Shown here one piece after another: positions 57,251-64,000 of a stretch of 64,000 nt of DNA. The translations under genes were made by a program, and so were the position numbers. The notes under the pieces were generated by a model. That model was not told the DNA's origin. It searched no databases and saw only the letters and a program-made list of their open reading frames with translations. The stretch comes from Pseudanabaena yagii GIHE-NHR1. GTDB taxonomy: Bacteria > Cyanobacteriota > Cyanobacteriia > Pseudanabaenales > Pseudanabaenaceae. Within the stretch, counting starts at the first letter, position 1. Each line of letters opens with the position of its first letter. The stretch lies in the NCBI RefSeq assembly GCF_012863495.1, contig NZ_JAAVJL010000001.1, forward strand, positions 1,240,001-1,304,000. The letters run 5' to 3'.

Positions 57251-58981
57251 ATGCACAACTCTATGGAAGCGATCGCTGTTTTAGACAAAGTTTCTTATAT
57301 CTATCCCAACGCCAAGGAAACCGTATTAAAAGACATTTCCTTAACGATTAACAAAGGTGAGTTTCTTGGCATCATTGGCGCAACAGGAGCAGGGAAAACC
57401 ACATTATGTTTAGCCTTAACAGGCATCGTTCCTCAGTTTTATGGCGGACGATTTTTTGGCAAAATTGCGATCGCGGGTTTAGATAGCCTTGAGCATCCCG
57501 TAAGTGAATTAGCGCGACATGTTGGCATTGTCTTTGAAGATCCTGAGGTGCAAATTACCGCCACATCCGTCGAAAATGAAATCGCCTTTGCCCTAGAAAA
57601 TCTCTGTATTCCTCGTGAAGAAATTCTCCGTCGCATTCCCATCGTTTTAAAATCAGTGCGCCTTGAGGGATTTGAGAAAAAGAATCCGCAGGAGCTATCA
57701 GGCGGACAAAAACAAAGATTAGCGATCGCTGCTGCCCTCGCTCTCCAGCCTGATTTACTAATTCTCGATGAGCCAACCTCACAACTCGATCCCATCGGTT
57801 CTCAAGAGGTGTTTGCAACGGTCAAGGAGTTAAAAGAGAATCTGGGCGTATCGATTGTGATGGTATCCCATGCAGCGGAAGAGATGGCAGAGTTTTGCGA
57901 TCGCATTGCCTTGCTTGCGGATGGCAAATTGCAAGCACTTGGCACACCTGCGGAAATTTATAGTCAAGTGGAGCTATTACAGCAAAATAAACTCCGTCCT
58001 CCCGAAGTTGCCCAAGCATTTCATAAAATTCAGCAAACAGGGATTCATCTTGATCGGATTCCCGTTACTTTAGAATCGGGGATTAAAGATTTAGAGATAT
58101 TGCGATCGCGATCGCAACTAGTTTCGCCACCAGTTTTTGCAAGTTCATCAGCGAACTTAGATAAACCACCCATCCTCTCCGTGAAAAATCTCCAACATAT
58201 TTATGCTGATGGCACGGAAGCACTAAAAAATATTTCCATCGATATCCACGCAGGTGAATATGTACTGATTGTTGGACAGAATGGTGCAGGGAAAAGCACC
58301 CTAGTCAAGCATTTTCTGAATTTGCTACAACCCACTAAGGGGCAAGTCCTCGTAGGCGATCGCGATACCAGCCAACTATCGGTGAGTGAGCTAGCTCAAT
58401 CCATTGGCTATCTCGCCCAAAATCCTGACAACCAAATCTTTAATACCAGTGTTGAGAAGGAAGTTTCCTTTGCTTTACCCTTTCTTGGCTATAGCCCTAA
58501 AGCGATCGAGCAAGCAACTACCAACAGTCTCAAAGCGATGCAGCTATGGGAACATCGCAACGCCCATCCCCTATCTCTGCCCAAAGGAGAACGCGGTAGG
58601 ATTGTCATAGCGGCTCTCCTAGCGATGAATCCTGAGATTATCATTCTCGATGAACCCACCACAGGACAAGACTATCAAGGCGCATCTTCCATTTTAGAGG
58701 TCAGTCGCCAACTCCACCAAATGGGCAAGACTGTAATTGTGATTACCCATCATTTATATCTGATGCCTGACTACGCCGATCGCGCGATCGTCATGGGCAA
58801 AGGCACTGTTTTACTCGATGCCCCATTGCGTCAAGCCTACCATCAAGTTGATCTCCTAGAATCCACTTACCTAACCCCACCCCAATCAGTTGTGTTATCG
58901 CAATATCTTAGTAAAATTAGCGATCGGCAATATCCACTCATCACCCCCACCGAATTCGCTAATAGCTTCATGCCAAATTAG
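57251..58981 (+). CDS. ECF transporter ATPase, two fused nucleotide-binding domains (EcfA-type)
   Basis: About 576 aa; the start is uncertain: ATG 57251 (MHNSMEAIAVLD) or ATG 57263, since ATG 57212 lies in a decayed hairpin repeat. Domain 1: Walker A GATGAGKTT, signature LSGGQKQRLAIAAA, Walker B LLILDEPTSQLD. Domain 2: Walker A GQNGAGKST, a degenerate signature LSLPKGERGR, Walker B IIILDEPTTGQD. The fused pair energises an energy-coupling-factor vitamin or metal importer, together with the T subunit at 59199. No S (substrate) subunit is nearby. Confidence 0.9.
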   Translation: MHNSMEAIAVLDKVSYIYPNAKETVLKDISLTINKGEFLGIIGATGAGKTTLCLALTGIVPQFYGGRFFGKIAIAGLDSLEHPVSELARHVGIVFEDPEVQITATSVENEIAFALENLCIPREEILRRIPIVLKSVRLEGFEKKNPQELSGGQKQRLAIAAALALQPDLLILDEPTSQLDPIGSQEVFATVKELKENLGVSIVMVSHAAEEMAEFCDRIALLADGKLQALGTPAEIYSQVELLQQNKLRPPEVAQAFHKIQQTGIHLDRIPVTLESGIKDLEILRSRSQLVSPPVFASSSANLDKPPILSVKNLQHIYADGTEALKNISIDIHAGEYVLIVGQNGAGKSTLVKHFLNLLQPTKGQVLVGDRDTSQLSVSELAQSIGYLAQNPDNQIFNTSVEKEVSFALPFLGYSPKAIEQATTNSLKAMQLWEHRNAHPLSLPKGERGRIVIAALLAMNPEIIILDEPTTGQDYQGASSILEVSRQLHQMGKTVIVITHHLYLMPDYADRAIVMGKGTVLLDAPLRQAYHQVDLLESTYLTPPQSVVLSQYLSKISDRQYPLITPTEFANSFMPN

Positions 58982-59002
58982 ACCTTATAGGAGTAACCAG
59001 TT

Positions 59003-59140
59003 ATGTTAGGACAAAAACAAAACTCAGAAGATATAGAAGTTCTAAATAAATTAAAAGAGGCTTCGACTCCGCTCAGCCATCTATATACGTTGGCTGAGCG
59101 GAGTCGAAGCCCTATTTTTTATTTGAATTATCTATTATAG
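59003..59140 (+). CDS. Small ORF carrying a MITE-type hairpin, doubtful
   Basis: 45 codons from ATG 59003 with an AGGAG sequence 11 nt upstream. First 19 codons look protein-like (MLGQKQNSEDIEVLNKLKEA); the rest is encoded by the repeat hairpin 59060-59110. Could be a small gene whose 3' half was replaced by the repeat, or no gene at all. It lies between the ECF ATPase and T genes. Confidence 0.25.
   Translation: MLGQKQNSEDIEVLNKLKEASTPLSHLYTLAERSRSPIFYLNYLL
59060..59110. repeat. Core hairpin of the MITE-like family, third copy
   Basis: GCTTCGACTCCGCTCAGCC / GGCTGAGCGGAGTCGAAGC (19-bp perfect arms, 13-nt loop) without the GGGACTTGC ends. Confidence 0.85.
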
Positions 59141-59165
59141 TTGCGGCGCGAAGCGCCGCAACTAT
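59137..59165. repeat. Perfect hairpin ATAGTTGCGGCGC
   Basis: 13-bp perfect arms, loop GAA; a short version of the hairpin at 43293. Confidence 0.9.
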
Positions 59166-59198
59166 CTTCTGAGTAAGCAACGCTTCTAGGAATCTATT

Positions 59199-60047
59199 AT
59201 GAAATTGCAAACTGTTAAATATGATTCTCTATTCACACGCTTAGATTTTCGCTCTAAGTTAGTGACGATACTTGCAATTACGATCATTGCCTTCGTTTGG
59301 GAAAGTCCCATTGCGGGAGGTATTCTGATGCTGAGTGTGATTGCTGCTTGTGTGCTTGCGGGAGTCAGACTCAACTATTTAGGAACCATTTTAAAGGTGA
59401 TGATTCCCTTTTATATTTTCCTGATTATAAGCATGGGCTTCTTTAATGTGGAACAGGTAAAACTCCTTGCCCATAAATCAGAATTAACCCCTTTATTTAG
59501 CCTGCCGCAATCCTTGTGGCTTATTGGTAGTGCGAAAATGAGTTTAGAAGGAACACTCTATGGTTTGAATATTGTTTTTAAAACCCTGACGATGATTTTG
59601 GTGATTCCCCTAGCAATTTTTACGACCGATGTGAATCAAATGACGGTAGGGATGGTACGTGCCAAGATTCCCTATAAAGTTGTGTTTATTTTTTCGTCAA
59701 CCTTGCGATTTGTGCCATTGCTCTTAGAAGAAGTGCAATCAATTATTGAGTCACAGCGATTGCGAGGTCTCAATTTTGAGAAGATGGGATTATTTCAAAA
59801 GGCGCAGGTTTACGCGAAAGTCGCTGTACCTTTAATTTTAAATTCTCTCTCTAAATCCCAAAAGCTAGAAATCGTCCTCCAGTCCAAAGCTTTTTCGGGG
59901 AGTTCCCAGCGTACCTATTTACATGAGTCCGCATTAACCACCCCTGATTATGTGTTGATGATTGGTTCCGTTGTGCTATTCATCGTGGCGATCGCTTTAT
60001 ATTTTGGCTTAGGGATTGGCAAATTTGACTGGTTGCTCTATTCCTAA
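59199..60047 (+). CDS. ECF transporter transmembrane T component (EcfT/CbiQ-like)
   Basis: 282 aa, five to six membrane helices. CbiQ/EcfT features: DFRSKLVTILAITIIAFVWE at the N-terminus, long hydrophobic helices, and the cytoplasmic Ala-Arg-Gly motif-like segments (QSIIESQRLRGLNFEKMGLF; LEIVLQSKAFSGS) that couple to the ATPases. Together with the upstream fused ATPase it forms the energising module. Substrate subunits are probably encoded elsewhere and shared, as in group II ECF systems (family knowledge). Confidence 0.88.
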   Translation: MKLQTVKYDSLFTRLDFRSKLVTILAITIIAFVWESPIAGGILMLSVIAACVLAGVRLNYLGTILKVMIPFYIFLIISMGFFNVEQVKLLAHKSELTPLFSLPQSLWLIGSAKMSLEGTLYGLNIVFKTLTMILVIPLAIFTTDVNQMTVGMVRAKIPYKVVFIFSSTLRFVPLLLEEVQSIIESQRLRGLNFEKMGLFQKAQVYAKVAVPLILNSLSKSQKLEIVLQSKAFSGSSQRTYLHESALTTPDYVLMIGSVVLFIVAIALYFGLGIGKFDWLLYS

Positions 60048-60288
60048 AGAAAATTGATCTCTCGATCTGTACTTCACATTTTTGGGATTCGTATTTATAA
60101 TATGTAGTCATGTATTAAGTATTATTAAAATCTCAATGTTCAGGTCTACTATGCAGACATGAGATCGGCTGGTGTGTTATCTACAGCGCATATATGCAAA
60201 CACTCTCATCCCTCTTAATGCACCAAACTTTAATTGCGTAATTATTTAAACCCATAAATTCATCCTTGCTGGAGGCAAACCCTAGATT

Positions 60289-60570
60289 ATGTCTACCGAA
60301 ACTATTACTCGTCCTACAACCATACGCAAAATTGCCCCTAGATATCGAGTTTTACTGCATAACGATGATTACAATTCCATGGAATATGTTGTCCAAACCT
60401 TAATGCAGGTTGTCAATGGTTTAACGCAACCACAGGCTGTCGATATTATGATGGCGGCGCATTCTAACGGTTGTGCATTAGTAATTACCTGTGTGCAAGA
60501 ACATGCAGAGTTTTATTGTGAAGGGTTACAAAGTAAAGGATTAACTAGCACAATCGAGCCAGAAGAGTAA
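60289..60570 (+). CDS. clpS: ATP-dependent Clp protease adaptor protein ClpS
   Basis: 93 aa from ATG 60289, with a GGAGG sequence 13 nt upstream. ClpS core: PRYRVLLHNDDYNSMEYVV (the Asn-Asp-Asp motif contacts N-degron residues), VVNGLTQPQAVDIMMAAHSNG and EFYCEGLQSKGL. It delivers N-degron substrates to ClpCP. Followed 14 bp later by MITE-like copy 2, which separates it from the CPBP protease gene. Confidence 0.94.
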   Translation: MSTETITRPTTIRKIAPRYRVLLHNDDYNSMEYVVQTLMQVVNGLTQPQAVDIMMAAHSNGCALVITCVQEHAEFYCEGLQSKGLTSTIEPEE

Positions 60571-60583
60571 GGAAAATGCTGAT

Positions 60584-60701
60584 TAGGGACTTGCTATTAA
60601 TTGAAGTACCTATGGCTTCGACTCCGCTCAGCCAACGTTAGCTGAGCGAAGTCGAAGCTAGATAAATTTGGTGGGGCATCTTTATATCCGCAAGAGCCTT
60701 A
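60584..60701 (-). mobile_element. MITE-like element, copy 2
   Basis: 118 bp including flanking TA. TAGGGACTTGC at the left, GCAAGAGCCTTA (degenerate right end) at the right; internal GCTTCGACT / AGTCGAAGC hairpin and the segment complementary to ATGACCCACC of copy 1. Reads as copy 1 inverted. Confidence 0.75.
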
Positions 60702-60714
60702 TCAGAGCTTTTTA

Positions 60715-61638
60715 TTGATTGTCCAAAAGGTAGGATTGTTCTTAGTAATAGTCCTACCTTATTTTGTTGTGAACTTCGATCGCTTAATTTCTCGCTTAAA
60801 TTCCTATCAAGCCCCTGTGCGGATCATCTTATTTTTGTTGACCTTACTGGCTATCTGGCTACCGATCGCTGCACCGATGTATCTGCTTTGGGGAGAGTCT
60901 GTAGGGATAGCACTGACCATTTTGTTGTATTGCGAGTTTTTAGGATTGATTTGGTGGTGGGGTCACAAGATCTCTAAATATAGCCATCCCTTCCGCTATT
61001 ACGGATTGTCTTTTACGGTCAAAAACGGACGCGATTTTTTATTTGGTCTGAGCTTGGGCAGCGTCACTTTATGTGTTTTTATGGCGTTGCAAGTGGGGTT
61101 TGGTTGGCTAACTTTGCAAACAGTCAACTGGCTACCTTTATCAGCAAGATTGTTACCAACCCTTGGGATGTATTTTGTGGACTGGCAGGGCGCGATTGCA
61201 CCCGGACTATTAACAGCGATCGGGGTGGGATTTGCGGAGGAGATGCTATTTCGTGGTTGGATCTTGTCAGAACTAGAGCGCGACTATTCTCAAAAGACTG
61301 CGCTTATTGCGGCAAGCCTTTTTTTTGCCATTCTGCATTTCATCAAACCTCTAGATGTTGTACTGGCTACATGGAGTCAATTTGTAGGTTTAGTAATTCT
61401 CAGTATTGCGCTGGTGTTGGCGAGGTGGCGATGTGAAGGACGTTTAGGTGTAGCGATCGGTTTACATGGCGGTCTGGTTTGGTGTTATTACATCGTCAAT
61501 ACTACGCATTTGCTCAAGCCCACGGGGATTGTACCCGAGTGGGTGACGGGGATAAATGGTAATCCCCTAGCGGGTTTAATGGGGATCATTTTCTTAAGTG
61601 CGATCGCGCTCGGGTTTCGAGGATTGCCGAAAAGATGA
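60715..61638 (+). CDS. CPBP family intramembrane glutamic protease (Abi/CaaX type)
   Basis: 307 aa if the TTG at 60715 is used; the start is uncertain because MITE-like copy 2 ends 13 bp upstream and may have replaced the original leader (a GTG at 60769 is an alternative). Seven to eight hydrophobic segments. CPBP motif 1 is GFAEEMLFRGWILSELE (EExxxR), with the downstream histidine motif in FFAILHFIKP and the third motif GVAIGLHGGLVW. Family members process prenylated or other membrane peptides; substrate unknown. Its stop codon lies in a hairpin. Confidence 0.85.
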   Translation: MIVQKVGLFLVIVLPYFVVNFDRLISRLNSYQAPVRIILFLLTLLAIWLPIAAPMYLLWGESVGIALTILLYCEFLGLIWWWGHKISKYSHPFRYYGLSFTVKNGRDFLFGLSLGSVTLCVFMALQVGFGWLTLQTVNWLPLSARLLPTLGMYFVDWQGAIAPGLLTAIGVGFAEEMLFRGWILSELERDYSQKTALIAASLFFAILHFIKPLDVVLATWSQFVGLVILSIALVLARWRCEGRLGVAIGLHGGLVWCYYIVNTTHLLKPTGIVPEWVTGINGNPLAGLMGIIFLSAIALGFRGLPKR

Positions 61639-61673
61639 GTGGCGGCGCGAAGCACCGCCACTCATCTTTTCGG
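61627..61673. repeat. Long hairpin AGATGAGTGGCGGCGC, overlapping the CPBP stop
   Basis: 22-bp arms with one G.T pair, loop GAA; includes TGA 61636-61638, and encodes the last residues (PKR) of the protein. Arms match the hairpin at 35148. Confidence 0.92.
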
Positions 61674-61779
61674 TTTTGTTTATAGAGGTGGTAAGTATTT
61701 TAATTTTTTTTGAAATTACTCTTGTCAGTAGTGCAATAAGTGTATATGATTAGATTCGCTTGGAAAACATCTAAGCAAA

Positions 61780-61861
61780 GGGTCGATGCCCGAGTGGTTA
61801 ATGGGGGCGGACTGTAAATCCGCTGGCTACGCCTACGCTGGTTCAAATCCAGCTCGGCCCA
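61780..61861 (+). tRNA. tRNA-Tyr (GTA anticodon)
   Basis: 82 nt with a long variable arm (class II). Acceptor GGGTCGA pairs with TCGGCCC (one G.T), anticodon GTA at 61814-61816 in the loop CTGTAAA, T-loop GGTTCAAATCC, discriminator A; CCA not encoded. Followed by a terminator hairpin. Confidence 0.97.
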
Positions 61862-61879
61862 TCAAAAAAGAAAAAAATC

Positions 61880-61906
61880 AAAGCCTTGCTTAGCGAGGCT
61901 TTTTTT
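61880..61906 (+). terminator. Terminator of tRNA-Tyr
   Basis: AAAGCCTTGC-TTAG-CGAGGCTTTTTTT, stem then T run, 19 bp beyond the tRNA. Confidence 0.9.
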
Positions 61907-61949
61907 GTACCCAAAATTTGGGAGATTAACGCATTTAAAACTGACTTTG

Positions 61950-61978
61950 ATAGAGAGTTTGCTGAGCAAACTCTCTAT
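61950..61978. repeat. Hairpin ATAGAGAGTTTGC at the left edge of insertion sequence B copy 2
   Basis: 13-bp perfect arms, loop TGA; its last base is directly followed by the terminal repeat of the insertion sequence. Confidence 0.85.
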
Positions 61979-63473
61979 CTGGAATTTAGACTAAGTTGAT
62001 TAAGAGAATCAGAAAAAGAGCAGGAAAAAGTGACCCAGAAAACGGAGAACTGAGAAAAAGCAAGAGAGAGAAAAAGAGAATATTGAAAGTTAGGAATTAA
62101 GGTAGTCTTGATTGACCTTTTTCGAGCGAGAAGCTCGTTTTTTGACGACAGGAAAGCGAGAAAAAGGAGAACGCTTGCGTCCAGATTTCCAACCGAGAGA
62201 CTTACCACGAGGTTGGGGAGAACAAGCAGGAGAGCCAATCCTGACCAAAAGTGCGGCAAAGCCCTGAGCGACTCGACCAAAATTAAGATTGGTTTGAGGT
62301 TTCTGCCAAGGCAAAGGAGTATCAATAACCAGTTGACGAGCCAACCACAATTGCCAAGAGAGTAAAGGCATAAGGTCACTCCAACGCAAAGCTTGCTGAG
62401 GAGTCAACAAATGGGGAAGAGTCCAATGTAATCTTTGTTTGGCAAAACGATACCAATGGTCGATGGCAAAACGACGTAAGTACAAGCGCCAAAGGGAGTC
62501 TAAAGTCGGCATCTGTTCACCCACCCAAGCTAACCACAAACCAGAGCAATGAGAATGTGTAACTCGAATAACTTGAATATGTCGTTGGGCTGCTTGCCGA
62601 AAGTGTAAGTTAGACCATTGCTGGATTTGCACCTGTCCAACCGTCTCATCTTCTAAGCTAAAAGTTGCCGATGGCTCTCCCCAACTATCAGCATTGGCAA
62701 GTTGGAATTTATCCCCATGCTTACGAGGACGACCATAACCACTGTAGGGCGCAGGGGCTTTGTATAAGCATCGGTTAGGACGTAGACGTATTAGTAAATC
62801 GGCAGGGATATCCTCAGTCAAATTCATAAAGACGGCACTGCCATATTCACTGTCGTAAGTAGCGATTGGTCTTACCGTTAAATCTCGACATACTTGACTC
62901 AGTTGGAATGCGGCTCTTTGCCCTGCTGTCTCAAAACTACTGATCCGCTCGTGACATAACGGGATTGCCCAACTCCCTGTCATCTCTGGTATCCATGCCA
63001 AGGTGCTGTAGTCATGCCCTAACACGATCGGTTTGTTCCCTTCTACCAAATTCGGTTGATGCACAAAACTCCTGTCTTTTAGCGTTTTGGCATGGGGTCT
63101 TCCCCATCCTGTATGGTCTCCTGCTAGCAAAGGGCGGATGTCTTTGGGTATTTGTTCCACACATAACCGTCTTATCCTGCCTCGGTTGGGGCGACTGTCT
63201 TTTAATGATTCATACAGACTTGACCATTTTCTTCGATACACTGCGGATAACGATAATTCTACAAATGATTTCACTCTCGGACTGGTCAATACTGCATCCA
63301 TCAAGTCAAATATTGCATCCCGTCCGTTCCCTAAAAATCTATATACCTGTTGACGAAAGTCTTGTAGTTTATCAATAATCATGGCTGTAGATGTCTCTTT
63401 ACTTTTCATCTACTTTAGGCAGTTTGTATCTCTTTTACTCTGCCTTTTTTACCTTTTTTAGTCTAAACTCCAG
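61979..63473 (-). mobile_element. Insertion sequence B, copy 2 (intact transposase)
   Basis: 1495 bp. Terminal repeats CTGGAATTTAGACTAA (one mismatch) at 61979-61994 and complement of CTGGAGTTTAGACTAA at 63458-63473. No matching target duplication is visible at this copy (CTCTCTAT left, TTAGCAAA right), unlike copy 1. Nearly the same length as copy 1 at 10754-12247. Confidence 0.9.
62090..63382 (-). CDS. Transposase of insertion sequence B, intact
   Basis: 430 aa from ATG 63382, the start shared with copy 1 (an in-frame ATG at 63409 is not conserved in frame there). DDE-type transposase of a cyanobacterial group distantly like IS4/IS701: LLAGDHTGWGRP (first Asp), PIATYDSEYGSA (second Asp) and LYLRRFAIDHWYRFAKQRLH (late acidic region); basic tail RPSRSKK-like (GKSLGWKSGRKRSPF). 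Frame intact throughout, so potentially active and possibly able to act on the damaged copy in the hsdM region. A GTAGATG/CATCTAC stem precedes the start. Confidence 0.85.
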   Translation of the reverse strand: MIIDKLQDFRQQVYRFLGNGRDAIFDLMDAVLTSPRVKSFVELSLSAVYRRKWSSLYESLKDSRPNRGRIRRLCVEQIPKDIRPLLAGDHTGWGRPHAKTLKDRSFVHQPNLVEGNKPIVLGHDYSTLAWIPEMTGSWAIPLCHERISSFETAGQRAAFQLSQVCRDLTVRPIATYDSEYGSAVFMNLTEDIPADLLIRLRPNRCLYKAPAPYSGYGRPRKHGDKFQLANADSWGEPSATFSLEDETVGQVQIQQWSNLHFRQAAQRHIQVIRVTHSHCSGLWLAWVGEQMPTLDSLWRLYLRRFAIDHWYRFAKQRLHWTLPHLLTPQQALRWSDLMPLLSWQLWLARQLVIDTPLPWQKPQTNLNFGRVAQGFAALLVRIGSPACSPQPRGKSLGWKSGRKRSPFSRFPVVKKRASRSKKVNQDYLNS

Positions 63474-63503
63474 TTAGCAAAAGTAGTTAGGTATAAGTAA
63501 ACC

Positions 63504-63556
63504 CCAAACCCAAATTGCTGTTTCGCATAGCGTGCGAAACAGCAATTTGGGTTTGG
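63504..63556. repeat. Long perfect hairpin CCAAACCCAAATTGCTGTTTCGCA
   Basis: 24-bp perfect arms, loop TAGCG, between insertion sequence B copy 2 and the RsbW-like gene. Confidence 0.92.
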
Positions 63557-63573
63557 TTTATAACTATGCTGGG

Positions 63574-63990
63574 CTATTTACAAATTGACTGACTAGCCGT
63601 CAGTATATTCTTGCCACTGCGGTAGGCGTAATCTAAATGATCAGATAGCTCTTGGACTAAGAAAAAGCCAAAGCCACCGAGCGATCGCTGATCATCGTCA
63701 CGCTCTAAATCGGGTGTGGATAGCTCAGTGAGAGGGTTAAAAGGCTTGCCACTGTCGGCAAAAGTCATAGTTAGCTTTTGATCAGTTATTTCAATCCGCA
63801 AGTCAATTGAACCATCCCTACGATTGTCATAGCCATACTGAATAATATTGACCACAATTTCTTCAGCAATTAGCTGAGCATTTTCAATTAACTCAACTGG
63901 CAGCGCTGCCTCATGCAAAATTTGTCCAAGCTTTTGTTTTAATTCCTCTAGTTCCGTAATTTCACTATTCAGTGTTAAGTTCCATTCCAT
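63574..63990 (-). CDS. RsbW-like ATP-binding protein (anti-sigma-factor-type HATPase)
   Basis: 138 aa. HATPase_c fold of the RsbW/SpoIIAB class: IENAQLIAEEIVVNIIQYGY (N box), TMTFADSGKPFNP (G1 box) and GGFGFFLVQELSDHLDYAY (G2 and C-terminal signature). Such proteins are serine kinases that bind sigma or anti-anti-sigma partners in partner-switching pathways. The partner phosphatase/STAS genes would be upstream on this strand, beyond the right edge of the window. Nearby sigma-like factor at 24889 is far away; no link is claimed. Confidence 0.88.
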   Translation of the reverse strand: MEWNLTLNSEITELEELKQKLGQILHEAALPVELIENAQLIAEEIVVNIIQYGYDNRRDGSIDLRIEITDQKLTMTFADSGKPFNPLTELSTPDLERDDDQRSLGGFGFFLVQELSDHLDYAYRSGKNILTASQSICK

Positions 63991-64000
63991 AACATTAGCT

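Noticed and set aside
62965-63378. Plus-strand ORFs antisense to the transposase of insertion sequence B
   Set aside because: Antisense shadows of a conserved transposase; the same is seen in the decayed copy.

Overview
The window reads as chromosomal DNA of a freshwater cyanobacterium, probably Pseudanabaena-like (inference). The reasons are the abundance of the HIP1 palindrome GCGATCGC, a tmRNA whose tag ends RKAAPVAA, a cyanobacterial iron-uptake-type porin, a Ycf35/DUF2997/ferredoxin cluster, an Rbp-type RNA-binding protein with a Gly-rich tail, a TPP-riboswitch-led thiC and very long PAS/GAF hybrid histidine kinases.

Layout. 1-4.4 kb: porin C-terminus, then a BMP-type nucleoside/purine ABC importer (binding lipoprotein plus two permeases, no ATPase) behind a sequence that fits the NtcA promoter consensus. 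4.5-7.8 kb: a solitary cytosine-5 DNA methyltransferase, a DUF4253-like protein and cysS. 7.9-13.1 kb: a type I restriction methylase gene (hsdM) truncated by an IS630 element that itself carries two further nested insertion sequences; terminal repeats and target duplications are visible for all three. 13.1-22.2 kb: housekeeping genes (J-domain/TPR protein, typA, rseP, DoxX, Rbp, ferredoxin/Ycf35/DUF2997 operon, DUF29 protein, ssrA). 22.4-33.3 kb: a ParB-like protein, secreted SH3b protein, NlpC/P60 hydrolase, sigma-like/SPOR-domain gene pair, prmA, agmatine deiminase, cobU and two Uma2 proteins. 33.5-35.0 kb: TPP riboswitch and thiC. 35.4-57.2 kb: about 22 kb of sensory genes on one strand, five giant histidine kinases (901-1712 aa) plus one lone NMT1/SsuA-type binding protein. 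57.2-61.9 kb: ECF-transporter A and T components, clpS, CPBP protease and tRNA-Tyr. 62-64 kb: a second, intact copy of one of the nested insertion sequences, then an RsbW-like ATPase.

The most striking non-genic signal is a family of about 30 long, nearly perfect intergenic hairpins. Their arms are mostly unrelated in sequence but perfectly self-complementary, and many share a GCGAAGC / GCTTCGC / GCTAAGC-type apex. They sit just after, or overlap, stop codons on both strands, and several share flanks or arms with other members. A separate MITE-like element with GGGACTTGC ends occurs twice. HIP1 also recurs at the same codons (Ser-Asp-Arg) at most PAS-domain junctions of the giant kinases, a possible substrate for domain shuffling.

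Working links: an NtcA-type promoter before a purine/nucleoside importer suggests nitrogen scavenging. The phytochrome-type kinase without receiver (47.8-52.8 kb) is followed at once by a kinase that begins with a receiver, suggesting a phosphorelay pair. The orphan cytosine methylase is a candidate HIP1 (CGATCG) methylase. All assignments come from reading motifs by eye; no database search was run.
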